Source of the DNA: Cavenderia fasciculata
Taxonomy: Eukaryota; Evosea; Eumycetozoa; Acytosteliales; Cavenderiaceae
Length of the DNA: 64,000 nucleotides
Reading direction: 5' to 3'
Assembly: GCF_000203815.1 (NCBI RefSeq)
Contig: NW_004457729.1
Span: 3,286,674 to 3,350,673, forward strand
This document shows, piece after piece, positions 36,959-49,281 of this stretch. The position numbers were made by a program, and so were the translations under genes. Position 1 is the first letter of the stretch; each line of letters starts with the position of its first letter. The notes under the pieces are model-generated. The model made no database searches. It saw only the letters and a list, made by a program, of their open reading frames with translations, and was not told the origin of the DNA.

Positions 36959-37407
36959 GAAATGTGACCACAACATACACATATAGCCGGGGACAACAAT
37001 CAATAGTACATAGTTCAACTTATATATATACACCCTTACTTTTTTCAATTAGTAACTCTCTTTTTTACTAGCGAGAAAGTAATATGGTGTATCAATAATA
37101 ACTAAGTTAGTGGGTCAAAAAAACAACAACAACAACAATAATAATAGGATATTTTTTCAATAACAAACAACAACTTGTAGATAATAGCTAAACATATAAC
37201 AACAATAACACAAATTATTTCAATAATACTTTTAAACTATGTATTATATAAAATAAAAATTATATAAAAAAACAGTAATGGTCATGCATGCAATAGTAGT
37301 CTAACAACAACTATACTTATAGTTTGTTAAACTATAACCTGCGCACAACATTCTCTTTTTCTTTTTTTAAAACATTAAATATATATACATGGTGTTTATT
37401 ATTATTA
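36959..37407. other. Convergent 3' spacer
   Basis: AT-rich sequence with AAC/AAT repeats between the HIG1 and DJ-1 stops. No gene signal is seen. Confidence 0.6.
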
Positions 37408-38068
37408 TTATTGACAACAAGATGGAGAAGAATAAATTAAAGATTTACATATTTCATCTCTTTTCTCTTGACCCAATAGTTGATGGATGATAGTTAGGGC
37501 AAAGTCAAAAGTAGTTCCAGGACCTTGTGATGTAATGAGATTTCCATCGACAACGACCGATTTGTTTTGATAACCTGCTCCTAGAAGATCAGAGTGTGTT
37601 GGATTGGGATAGCAAGTGAAAGATTGTTTACCATCCAACAAACCATGTTTGGCCAAAACAACAGCTGGAGCTGCACATATCGCTCCATACAACTTACCAG
37701 ATTCCTTTTGTTTCTTTAGTAAATCAATGAGTATCTGACAATTGGAAAGATGGGTAGCACCTGGCATACCACCTGGAAGAATAATAGCATCAAATGATTC
37801 TTGATCAACATCTTTTATGAATGCATCTGCTATAATCTTTACACCTCTTGATGCAGTTATCTATAGAACGGGATACTATAGTATTAATAGAGATTATTTT
37901 CTTTCTTTCTTTTTCAGTGGATGATGATGTCGATCCTACCTCCAAAGAGTATTCATGGACTGTTGCAAGTGTGACAGTTACACCAGCCCTTCTAAGACAA
38001 TCTACAATAATGATTGCTTCCATCTCTTCAGATGACTGTGCTATTGGGACTAATACTGTTTTTGTCAT
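37408..38068 (-). CDS. DJ-1/PfpI-family protein (PARK7-like)
   Basis: Minus strand, exons 38068-37940 and 37860-37408, 193 aa. DJ-1 proteins protect against oxidative stress and have been assigned glyoxalase, deglycase or chaperone activities. The first ATG gives MTKTVLVPIAQSSEEMEA, which contains the conserved Glu that contacts the reactive cysteine. The nucleophile elbow is YGAICAAPAVVL with Cys near residue 107, and HGLLDGKQSFTCYP follows. LPGGMPGATHL forms the loop at the active site. Length matches the human protein (189 aa). The C-terminus ends in SPSCCQ, two adjacent cysteines. A longer reading upstream of the ATG has no ATG and was not used. Probably cytosolic. Confidence 0.94.
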
Positions 38069-38630
38069 TATTATCTCATTCGTTTTAAATTGTATATATC
38101 TATGTTCATACTTCAAAACATCAAACTATTTGAAGTCAGTTGACACAACCAACCATGTTTTTTTCTTTTTTTTTTTCTATGAAGTGCACCCTAAATTAAA
38201 CAATTGCCGGGCAGCTCTCATTCATCATCATCAACAACACCGCATTATATAGATAGATATATCTGTATACTAGAGATTACTTGTTTGAGACAACGGTATT
38301 TTAAAGCGGGTAGAAAGTGTTAGTCATCTCATCGGCACAATAGTAGTAGAGTAGTAGAGTAGTAGAGTAATAGAGTAATAGTACACCACCCCCCCCCCCC
38401 CAACCTATACTATCACCATCATCATTACAGTATACTATCTATTTATATAACTAGTAGTAATAGTAACATTATTCATTGTACAAATAGTTAGTTAGTTAGT
38501 CAGGTCGTCGTCGTCGTCAATCAGCTGCAAAGGATTCTTCTTGGGTAGGAGTAGTAGTTAGTAGGAGATCAAAGTTAAAAGTTAGTTAGTTAGTTAGTTT
38601 ACAACTACATACATACAACAAACAACAATC
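38069..38630. other. Divergent promoter region with poly-C tract
   Basis: Head-to-head spacer between DJ-1 and the ataxin-2 gene. It contains AGTAGTAGAG repeats (38340-38380), a run of 13 C (38389-38401), GTCGTC repeats (38504-38518) and TTAG repeats before the ATG. No gene is seen. Confidence 0.6.
38389..38401. repeat. C13 homopolymer
   Basis: Thirteen consecutive C in an AT-rich promoter. The minus strand is G13, which could form quadruplex-like structures. Confidence 0.9.
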
Positions 38631-41377
38631 ATGAGTCAAAAGGAAAAGGGAGGAAAGAAGCCATACGCTTCATTCAACAACAATAATAACAATAACAACA
38701 ATAACAACAACAACGGAGGAAAGTTAAATAATAGTGGAGGTTATAATAATAAACAATCTTCTCCATCAAACAACAACAACAAGTCATCACCATCAAACAC
38801 CAATAATATCAATAACAATAATAACAATAATAATAATAATGAAGATTTAGAAGTTAAAAAGATGAAGGATAGATCACTTTATATGGCACTTTGTTTGGTT
38901 GGTTATCAAGTATCGGTGACACTAAAGAATGGAGTAACCTATGAAGGTTTGCTTAGCTCTGCAACCACTACTAGTGGTGCTGGTTGGGGCATTGTCATCA
39001 AGATGGCCAGAAAGAAGGAAGTGCCACCACCAGCCATCATCACCACACCACCAACCCCGTTGATGGTCATTGAATCCAAGGATTTCCTCTGTCTTACTGC
39101 CACTGGCGTCGTATTTGATAATCTCTCCACCTACCAACAAGGTTCTGGTCGTGGCAGTGCATCCTTCCAAAGCGACACTGACATCAGCGGACATGATGGC
39201 GTCGTAAGAGAAAGAGAGCTCACTCCATGGATGTCGGATGGCAGCGAACACGAATCACTCGAAGCAAGTGCACTCAACAAACAAAACGCATCATGGGATC
39301 AATTCTCAACCAACGAGAAGCTCTTTGGTGTCACCTCTTCCTATGATGAAGATCTCTACACCACCAGTCTCGATCGTCAATCTGATAGTTATAGAAATAG
39401 ATTAAGAGATGCCGAAAGAATTGCTCAAGAAATTGAAGGTGTATGTATAAATATAAACAAACCAAAATGGTATAGTAGAATTCTATTATTAACCTTTTTT
39501 TTATTCTATAGAAAACATCATCAAATTTACATATGCAAGAAGAAAGAGGACAAGTAAAGGGATCAGATTATGATGAAGAAGAGAGATACAGTAGTGTTGT
39601 TAGACAACCAGATGCAAAGGCTGGAGCTAAACAACAAGCAGGTGGAAACTTATCATCATCGGCTGGAGTATATGTACCTCCAAACAAGAGAAATCAACAA
39701 GTTCAACAACAGACACCACAGCAAACACAATCGGCACCAGTTACGCCACTTACCAAATCATCTTCATCTACTTCATTAAAGGATGAAAATAATACCAAAC
39801 CTGCTGTTGCTACTGCTGGTGCTGCTGCTGCTGTTGGCACTTCTACCACGTCAACTACTACATCATCGACACCAACCAAGGACGAGAAATTGACTCAACA
39901 ACAACAAATCTTTAAGGAATCGGAATCAAACTCTGCCAATTCTCTAAAGACATCTGGTAATGGTATCAATAGCGACAACTCACCAGTTACCAAACTCAGA
40001 TTCCCAGTTAGAGAGAGAACCAATTCGATCGATCACAATGACCTTGTCTCTTCGCCGCGTGATGGTCAGTCTCCTCGTACACTTGCCAACTACACCAAGG
40101 TACGTGCTGCCATTGTATCGGAAAAGATGAGAAACTCTGAGCCACGCTCACCACTCTGCTCGCCATTGGTCTCTGATCCAGTCGGTCTCAGCGCACTCTC
40201 GCTCCACTCTTCCAAGCCTACATTTACCGAAAACACAATCAAGGAATTCAACGAGTTCAAGTTGATAAAGTCAGAGGTTGATCGTAAAGCACAGATGGAG
40301 CAACTCAAGAGCTTTAGTCGCGACTATAACATTAGCAGATCACGTCCATCGTCACCATTGATTGGACCAAATTCACCAAGACTTGCAAATATAACAGCAT
40401 TATCACTTTCTCCAACCAATCTCGACAACAAGGATGACTCCAAGACTGAAGATGTCAAAAAGGAAGCTACAGCAGCAACAACAACCACAGCAACAACGAC
40501 CACTGCAACCACTACAACCTCGAAATTAAAATTAAATCCAAATGCCAAGGCATTTACACCAGGTTCATTGAGTGCCAATGCACCCGTTTTTACACCAAAG
40601 GGGTTGACCCTCAAGCCAGCTGCCATACCAGCCTCTGCACCCCACGATTTCAGTGGCATGCCAGGCGGCGACATTGGAAGAAGCACCTCCAACAACACAG
40701 ATTCGACCACACCCATCAACGAATTGTATTATGAATCAATGAAAAAGAGACAACAAAACCCAGAGAATCCAGAGTCAGTGTCTAGTTATTGGTCCGACGT
40801 GCCATCCTATCGACAACAGTACGGAGGTGGTGAAGACGAACAGTATGGTTCGCCAGCCGGTGGCTATTCCATGCGTCCACCCATCATTCCAATGGGTGTC
40901 GTCCCTATCCCACCATATTACCCATCGCCACCACCAATGGTTGCTCCACCACAAATTAAATCGATGAAAATGCCATACAATGGTCAACCAAGATCCTATC
41001 CACAACATCAGGGAGTTCCTGTTGCATCGAATCAACCCCTTGGCCCTCCTCCATATGCTGTTTTCCAACCACAATTCCCACCCCCATTTGCTGTTCCAGC
41101 CATGTACAATCCTCCACCACCACAACATGGAGTTCCAAAGAGATACTATCCTCACCAAAATTCCTATCAAATGCAACCACATATGATGATCCCACCACAA
41201 AATAACTCTCAGTCACCATCTCCTTCACACCAATCCCCACAAATTCCTTCCCCAACTTCTCCAACTCACAGCCGAATCATAACCTCTCAACCTGCTTTTA
41301 TCCCTGCCGCATATCAAAATTATGGAGTACCTCCAAGATATCAAAACGATCCAAATCAAGGTTATCCACCAAATTAA
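38631..41377 (+). CDS. Ataxin-2 family RNA-binding protein
   Basis: Two exons, 38631-39440 and 39512-41377, 891 aa. Ataxin-2 proteins bind RNA and poly(A)-binding protein and act in stress granules, P-bodies and translational control. After an Asn-rich start, an Lsm domain (about 80-165) has YMALCLVGYQVSVTLKNG and ESKDFLCLTATGVVF. The LsmAD domain spans the intron: WDQFSTNEKLFGVTSSYDE, LYTTSLD, RDAERIAQEIEG, then NLHMQEERGQ and DEEERYSSV. A PAM2-like motif, LNPNAKAFTPGSL, near residue 645 would bind the MLLE domain of PABP. The rest is Pro/Gln/Ser rich and disordered, with a C-terminal PPPY/Tyr-rich part. All hallmark pieces occur in the usual order, so the call is strong. Confidence 0.95.
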
Positions 41378-41530
41378 AAATAAACTTTAAAAAAAAAAGC
41401 TAAATAATATTTACTAATTATTAAAACAAAGCAAATCAAATCGATAATAATAATTAATTCTTCTCTAATAATACAATAATAATATAGATAGAATAAGGGA
41501 ATGACATAGAATAATTAGGAATTAATATCA
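41378..41530. other. Short convergent spacer
   Basis: AT-rich stretch between the ataxin-2 and fucosyltransferase stops. Nothing else is seen. Confidence 0.6.
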
Positions 41531-43670
41531 TTACTTTAATTTTAAGTTGTTTGGAATTGAAAAAGGAATTGCCATGGGTGCACCAAACTTGCTATAATCG
41601 CAACAACGTAGGTTGAGAGGACGATGAGTGATTTCGACAGTGTCGGCGAGTTGTGATTTGGCGCTGTAGTGGTTGATCGAGTAATCGGTTGGTCCATCGA
41701 TATCGTTGAATGTAAGGTAGAGAATCAAATCCTTTTCATTGCCTCTTAGTTTTTTGTGCATTAAAATGCCTATTTCATCCTCGGTCAGTGCTCTCTTGTA
41801 TATCGTTAGGTCGTCCATATGACCAGCCAACGCTGGTCTGTCACAGCCAACTGAAACAACCTTGAGATCGAGCCCACTTGGTTTGGGACCACCTCCGACT
41901 AGGTCCTCAACATCTGGCTTTCCATTCATATATATTATTGCCTTGGTCTCTGTTAAAACAAATCCTACATGAGTCCATTCCTTTTTTCGTAGTGGTCTTT
42001 CACTCGCAAAGCATTGACCATCGACACATAATCTAATAAATGTTTTCTTTAGTATCCTATATGTCTGAATTTCACATTTATAGTTGGTATCTCCAATTTC
42101 AATGATACTAAAATGAATGAAGGATTAGTAAACTAAAATATCAATCACCTTTTTTTTTTTATAACGTACTGTGATGTACCGAGATGAAAAGGTTCAATCC
42201 AAAATGATATGGTGAATCCATTATCACCTATTACGTGAGATTTTGATTCTTGATATAATCTCATACAAGTTCCATTCTTTAAACTGAGTGCTCTCATTGA
42301 ATGTCTTACATGATTTGGTTCTCCATAATTTACTCGATATTGAACAATATTTCCTAATTTTAATTTATCCTAAAAGTAAGATTAAAAAACTGTTAGTTTA
42401 TATATGTATTTATTAAGAATACAACGGGTGTATTGTTTTGTTTACATACCTCTTTTAAAAGTTTATCAACATGTTTACAAAGAGCACATTCACCTGTATA
42501 GAAAATACACCTTTCATATTTCTCGATCAAGTGTTGTGGCAAAGGTTTCTTTTTCCATGCAAAGTATTCTTGATAGGCTGTTTCATTATTGGTCAAATAA
42601 TTTAAATAATCTGCCAATTGTTTGGGATTGGAGAATTTACTAGTGTCAACGATACTATTCTCTGGAATATATGAATAAATGTTTGGTGCTCCCATATAAA
42701 CTGGTAATGCTCCACTCCTAAATTAAAATAATAATAAAATAATCAATTCAAAAATATTTTTTGGAAATATTATATTTGATTTGATTTACATACAATAAAG
42801 CAGTATATACCTTTTCAGATACATAGTCTGTTAGATTATTATTTTCAAATGTTAGAGCAAATTTATATCTTCCTAGGATTCTAACCTTGTTGATCATTGC
42901 TTTACCCAAGTCTGTCCAAATCGATTTTTGAGTCTCCTCTACAGGAATATCATAATTGTGTAAACATGATCCTACACTTTCAACCTTTGTATATTTCATC
43001 ATTTCCTATACAACATAAAAGGTTAGTCTTGTTTGGATTATATGGTTCTTCTTCTTTTGAATCGTACCAATAAATAAATATTTCTAAATGAAGCACCACC
43101 AAGACAACAATTTTCAGCCATGAATACGGCAGCACTCCTTTTGACGTTGAACTCTTTTGGAGTGACATAAAAGTCATTGACCGATCCATTATATTGTTGT
43201 CCCCAACTACATGCAAATGTAGTGGGTACGTTACAACTACTCCTATAGGTCATGTTGATATCCATATGTTGAACGAATCTTTTTTCAGATGCTAATGGAA
43301 AGTACTCGTCGTGTTCAAAGCCAAAGTTGATCCACTTTTGGTGTGGCTCCTTTTGAGGAAATGGTGTGAGAGGGTCGTCAAAGTATTGTCTGACCCATCC
43401 TCCAATCTGTTGTGGTTCGAACAGTACTGCATCAGCATCTGCCAATCTTGCTCGGTCACCCAAATAGTAGCACTCTACCTCACACTCTTTCTTGGTTATA
43501 TATTGTCCTACATAGTTTGGTAACGGGAATGGATGTATTCCGAAACCAGTCCACAACGCCTTTTCATTCCAATTCAATATGTATACTGATTCAACCACCT
43601 GATTGTTATATTCCAATAACACCAACAACAGTAGTGTAATAGCTACTATAATAGTTTGATTATGATGCAT
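41531..43670 (-). CDS. GT10 fucosyltransferase fused to a C-terminal LamG-like domain
   Basis: Minus strand, exons 43670-43068, 43005-42794, 42717-42450, 42369-42170 and 42107-41531, 619 aa in frame. GT10 enzymes transfer fucose from GDP-fucose, usually alpha-1,3 to GlcNAc, in the Golgi. The first ATG gives a short cytosolic piece and a signal anchor (residues 7-22, IIVAITLLLLVLLEY). The catalytic region has WINFGFEHDEYFP, MTYRSSCNVPTTF, AAVFMAENC and the donor-binding YKFALTFENNN, YVSEKVYTALLSGALPVYMG and APNIYSYIP. A Cys-rich stretch (CIFYTGECALCKHVDK) ends this part. Residues about 370-560 form a concanavalin/LamG-like fold: ISFWIEPFHLG, WTHVGFVLTET, IYMNGKP and AGHMDDLTIYKRALTEDEI. Fusion to a LamG-like module is unusual for this family. 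It might guide the enzyme to glycans or attach it to a partner. Confidence 0.9.
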
Positions 43671-44080
43671 ACTACTATCTAATAAATAAATAATCTTGTG
43701 TTCTATATATATTATCTCTTTCAAACAACAACTTTATAAAACAACAAGAAGAATAAAAGTTCTTCATCTTGCTATAGTGGTGGTGTGATTGATGAGGAGA
43801 AGGGGGTGATTGATGCCCCCAATCAACTTGGATGCATCTATAGTCAGGGTGTTAACAATAAAGACAACACACTGATTTAGGGTGCAATTAATTTCATTTA
43901 TTTTTAATTTGTGTGCTTCTGAGTAAAATCGAAAGCGGGAGAAATTTGAACCAACCGTAATCCAAGCAACATTATCGTAATTAATTAGATATATATATAT
44001 AAAGATAGATATTAGACATTATAGATTATGAGGAGAGGATAGAACTAATAGTTTAATATTCATCTTCATCTTCTTTAATC
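43671..44080. other. Divergent promoter region
   Basis: Head-to-head spacer between the fucosyltransferase and IRE1-like genes. GTGATTGATG is present twice near 43785-43820. A TATA-like 20-mer occurs at 43986-44005. Confidence 0.55.
43986..44005 (+). promoter_or_regulatory. TATA-like element upstream of the IRE1-like gene
   Basis: The same 20 bases as at 25906-25925, here 76 bases before the ATG. Confidence 0.4.
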
Positions 44081-47000
44081 ATGAATCAAATATCATATCC
44101 ATTGTACGGATCAAATGGTCTTCGTACGTTTATTGATGCGATACCTGCATCAATAGAGAACCCAGAGAGTTGTTATAAACTCAGAGAATACAAAGCTTAC
44201 TATAACCCAAAAACATCTGCTGCAGGGTATGTTTAGAATAATCAATAATCAATAATCAATACAAATTCAATAATCTAATATATATATTTATAAATCTATC
44301 TATCTATCTATCTCTTTCTCTCTACCTTTTTCAAGTATCATAGAATATACAGAGACTGAAGATCAAACTCAATTAGCTCAGAACATTAAATTGTATGGAT
44401 GGTCGTTGGTTGAATTAAAGTGGATTATGACTCTTTTAGAGACACACTTTGCTAGTAAGCTCGTTCCACCTAAACGGGTGGTTGAAGCGATCATGGATGT
44501 TTTAGTGATGTTGTACGACGCTAAATATCTAGCTTTGGGTGGTAGCGAGTCACTACTAATGCAGATAGAGGCTAGATTAAATTTAATGGGTATCTTGATG
44601 AAATATATTCCACAAATGTTTAGAGATGCTAAATTTGAATTGGAGTTTATGACAAAGGGTGGCAACTTTGCAGACAGAGTTGCATTTGACCGTTATTTGT
44701 ACTATCACAATACTCATATTGGAGACGCTTACAAAGATCTCGCACAATACCAATCGGTGTTGGGTGATGCAGAGCCACTATCATTCCCACGTGTGATAGA
44801 TCTTGCCGTCATGCTCGGACACGATGAATACTATATGGACCCCAAAAACTTCTCATACGATGTGCAAGACGAGGGTGGTTTGATCTTGGCATGCACCTTT
44901 GCTGCCGACTTGGACACACTCAAGTACATCTATTCACAGAGAAAGCACGAATACATGTCGTCGACACTCGGCAACAAACGTGCTGAAAAGATGGCGGTCG
45001 AACGTAATCAAGCTCAGATTCTCAAGTTCCTCTACCAAAACTCGTTTGACTTGGGTGACTTTTACAATGGCGACGGTTTGTCGGATATTGACGCACAAAT
45101 AACTGGATGGATTCTCGATGCCTTGGAAAAGGATCGTCCTGAGATCATCAAGGCCATCCTCCTCAGACACGCCGACATCTTCCAAACGCGGTTACTATAT
45201 ATCATGTCCGAGATGATTCAACACCCCAAGGCCATCAACCTTCTCACCACTTTTAGATCGATCGACAAGTCCATGGCCATCTTTCAAACGGGCAACAAGG
45301 AGATGGTCTCCTTTTTGTCGCTCAAGAACAACAAGTTGAAAGGCGAACCCCAGAAAAAGAATGAACCGAATCCCTTGGTGCCGTTGATATCGATCGCACC
45401 CAATCTCGAGGTGCTCCAATTCATCACCGAACATTACATGTCGCACGACCGTTTGAACGCTCGATTCTCTTTCAAGATTTGGAAGAGAATAGTTAAATCC
45501 CCACCACAAGCAGCCATCTCACTCGTGCAGGAATTCTCGACAGCAGAGATATTCATTTTGTTGGGCAGACACGACATGGCGCTCTATCTATTGAAAAATC
45601 ACTTTTCTGCATTCCATTCAAACCAACTCTGTTCAATCATGCAGGAAAGCTCCAACAAAGGAATCTATCAAGAATATGTTAAAAAGTTAAAGGTTGAAGA
45701 GGCAGAGAGATTAAAAGCATTGGATTCACTATTACTCGAAGAGGACAAAAAAGCAAAACCTGCTGCAAAAAAGAAAAAGAAAAAACCTCAAACTCCAACA
45801 CCTCAAACTCCTCCTCCTCCTCAAACACCTGCAACAACAACAACAACAAAAGATCAACCCAAAGATCAAGCCACAAAAAATCAACAACAACATGCACCTA
45901 CCAAAGATCAACCAAAAGAACAACAACAGGCACAGGCAACAAAAGATCAACCCAAAGATCAATCTAAAGATCAAACCACAAAAAATCAACAACAACAAAC
46001 ACCTACTAAAGATCAGCCCAAAGATCAAACAACAAAAAATCAACCTCAAACTCCTCCTCCTCCTTCTCAACCAAAAGAACAGCCAAAACCTACACCTACA
46101 ACACAACCACAAACTCCTCAAACTCCTCAACCAAAAGAACAGGCAAAACCAACACTTTCTCCAAATAATCCTTCATTGAGTCAACAAATAGAAAAACTAT
46201 CAATATCAGAAAATAATAATCAACCAACTAAATCACCAAATAATCAAGCAGTAAACTCTTCACCAACGACCAAACAAATGAAAAAAGAACAAGAAAAGAT
46301 ACAAAAACAATTACAATTCCAACAATTACTTTTGAAATATAATATTGTTGAAAGTGAATTGGATAGTACTATTGGTAAAATGAAATATTGTAGAAAGGAT
46401 AAATATATTATTGGAAGAGGTAGTAATGGAACAGTGGTGTACAAAGGTCTATGGAGTAATCAAATCCCAGTAGCCATCAAGAGAATGAACAAGGAATTCA
46501 ACTTGATGGACAAGGTGGCCGAAGAAGTCGATTTGATGATAAAACTAACAAATGAGCAAGGGCTGCACATTGTTAGATACATTGATCGTGAAGAAAACGA
46601 TGACTATATCTATTTGGCAGTATCATTGTGTGAATTGTCACTTCTAGATTGGTTTGAATTTGCAGATGAAAAGTTACCAGCTCATCTACGCGAACAAAGA
46701 CATAGCATTGATAAAAAATCACTCATCTCTGATGTCATCCAAGGTGTTGCATTCTTGCACAAATACAACGTTGTACATAATGATCTCAACCCTAGAAACA
46801 TTTTAGTCAATAATGGAAGACTCGTTATATCCGATATGGGTCTCTCCAAGATGATCACAGCCGTCGATTCTTTTTCACTGACACATTCACCAGCTGGGAC
46901 GGGAGGGTATCACCCCGCCGAAGTCATTTTAAGAGACCAGAGAAAAACAAGTGCCGTCGACATCTTTTCGTTGGGTTGTATCATATGCTATCTTTTAAGT

Positions 47001-47669
47001 GATGGCAAAGACCATCCTTTTGGAAAGGACACGTGGGACAGAATGCCCCGTATCATGAAGGACATGCCCAACGCCGAAGAGGCACTTCCCAAGGGCACCA
47101 GTAACGAAGCCATCGATTTAATCACACGTTGCATTATCAAAGACCCGTCACTCAGACCCAATATCCAGCAAGTCATCCACCACCCATTCTTTTGGCCCCT
47201 CGACAAACAAATCAACTACATTAGTGCCGTCTATCAGTCGATGAAGGCCTCCACGCTGCCACCAACCACCTTTAACACGAGCATAGACCCACGAGGCAAA
47301 ACATACTCACTTCTCACTGAATACCATGCACTCAAGCGATGGGATGCACTCATTGACAGCAACATCATGGAAGTGATCAGCGCCGGAGTCTCATCTCCCT
47401 ACCACTATGAAAATGTCAAGGATTTATTTAGATGTATGAGAAATGCAATTGAACATCATCAAGAAATTAAATATCGTTTACAACAACAACCAAGTACCGA
47501 CAAAAAGATAGAAGATGTATTTGCAAGTAGAGAATCATTATTCCAATACTTTGTAAAACAATTCCCAATGTTGATTGTATTCACTTATCATCGTTTACAA
47601 TCACTCGATAATTATATTTCATCATCACCTATTTTACAACCTTACTATCCTCAACAACAAAATAAATAA
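44081..47669 (+). CDS. Soluble IRE1-like kinase-RNase (irl family)
   Basis: Two exons, 44081-44226 and 44336-47669, 1159 aa. No signal peptide or membrane segment is present, unlike IRE1, so it should be cytosolic. D. discoideum has a family of IRE-like kinases (irlA and others), and this belongs there; the exact member is not resolved. The N-terminal 500 residues look like degenerate ankyrin-type helical repeats. A Lys/Gln/Pro linker (about 520-670) repeats TKDQPKDQ-like units. The kinase (about 737-1010) has IGRGSNGTVVYKG and PVAIKRM, but HND in place of HRD (VVHNDLNPRN) and DMG in place of DFG (ISDMGLS). The KEN RNase part has WDALIDSNIM, SPYHYENVKDLFRCMRNAIEHH, with the catalytic Tyr, Asn and His positions retained, and FVKQFPMLIVFTYH. 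RNA cleavage is therefore plausible. Confidence 0.92.
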
Positions 47670-47783
47670 TAAATCATAAATAAATAAATCTCTGACAAAA
47701 CTAAAACTATATCCTTATTTATTTATTTGTTTCTCTAACCAAAAGAAAGAATACTAGTAAGACTATGATGATATTAAGATAGA

Positions 47784-48719
47784 TTAAAAGAATAAAATGA
47801 AAATAGTAATAATGGAAAGAAAAGTTGGAATTAATCTAAAACCAGATGATCCTTCAATAGTAAAGGTTGTGGATGCAAATGTTGTTGTGAAATTGTTTGG
47901 AACGTCAAGAGAAGACTGTTTGCTCGTATTGAGAGCTTGAGATAATGGTTTGGCTGGAACTGATGGACAGAGTTCCACACCAGAGTTTTCTTGAAAGTGT
48001 GGTTTGCAATTGGCATCGGCACAGTCACCTACACACTTGAAATGAGAGATGGTGTTTCCTTGACATGATGATTTGGTATATTTGAATACTTTAGAGTATC
48101 CACCTCTATTGTCAGCATGAACTGATACACCTGACCAAACACATGCACCCGATGGAAAAGACTCTACACGGACATTGGAACAATTCACTGGTGCATCGGA
48201 TCCTCCAGTACTTGAAATATCATCAGTATCGGTACCACTACCACTATTGCTACCACCACTGCTACTGCTACCGCTACTATTGAAGGTATCATCATTATCA
48301 GAATCCAAAAACAATAATCTTGAACAATAACCTTGGATTTTGAATGGTGAGTAGATTGGCGACTCTACATAGTAAAAAGACATTTGATCACCATCTCCAT
48401 TGAAACAAGTTGATACTCTGACATCTGGATTTTGTTTTGGAACTGGAAGTGAATCACAATCAGAAACTGATGTAAAATCATCTGATGAAATATTAAAACA
48501 TTTTGATGAACTAAGAAGATTATAAATACAATTAAAATAAATATTAGTATATTCCTAAATAATGAATTAATAGTTTTAAATTTAACCATACCTTGACATT
48601 GAAACGGGATCACCTTTACAATTTGGACCCTTGAACAAAAGTGCCCTCATTTCATATGAGGAAACAAATAAACTGTGTCCAATAATAGCAACTAAAAGTA
48701 AAATAATAACTTTCAACAT
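47784..48719 (-). CDS. Predicted GPI-anchored cell-surface protein
   Basis: Minus strand, exons 48719-48592 and 48510-47784, 284 aa in frame. The N-terminus is a clear signal peptide (MLKVIILLLVAIIGHSL). The middle has paired cysteines (KGPNCKGDP, KCFNIS, SDCDSLP, STCFNG, GYCSRL, NCSNVR, GACVW, SCQGNT, FKCVGDCADANCKPH), so it is probably disulfide bonded, with an SSGSSSSGGSNSGSG hinge near residue 115. The C-terminus has a polar Ser/Thr region followed by a hydrophobic tail (FRLIPTFLSIITIFILFF), a typical GPI signal. I do not recognise the family. A role at the cell surface, such as adhesion or signalling, is inferred from layout only. Confidence 0.82.
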
Positions 48720-49205
48720 TTTCTCTTCTCAGTCAATCTATAAATATAATATATAATAAATATATGTATATGTATATGATATAATTATATAAATAATAAC
48801 TACTTTTATATATACAATGAATGAATTAAACTAGTTGATGATGATTTAATATATTTATGAAAATAAAATAGTCTAACCCTATTTCCTGTTTTCTGAAAAA
48901 GGAAATTATAGTATTGGATTTTATGATATCTTGAATGGAACTTTGGACTTTTTATTATTGGTTGTCTTTTAGTTAAGAGGGAGGGGGTGCGAGCTTGTGG
49001 TGGGTAGGTAAGGTAGGTTAACCAATAAACATAGAGTTTGAAAGTTGAAAGTTGAAGGTTCCGTAAGCATACGGATGATGATGCGAATAACTAAAATTAA
49101 AAATATACAATCTGATGACACACACCCTTTGTCATCTTTGCACCAATCCTATATGCCTTTTGAACTATTCATTCATCCATTTCTATTTTGAAAAAAAAAA
49201 ATAAC

Positions 49206-49237
<32 letters not shown>

Positions 49238-49281
49238 CTGTGTCTTGTGTATGTATGTACTAGTATTGTGTACATGGGTAT
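48720..49281. other. Intergenic spacer
   Basis: Promoter side of the GPI-type gene and 3' side of the C2-WW gene. It includes a GGGAGGGGGTGCGAGC patch near 48980-48996, GGTAGG repeats and an ATT microsatellite (49207-49235). No ORF is seen. Confidence 0.55.

Noticed and set aside
43921-43975. B-box-like GGTTCAAAT on the minus strand
   Set aside because: The rest of the box and an acceptor stem are missing.
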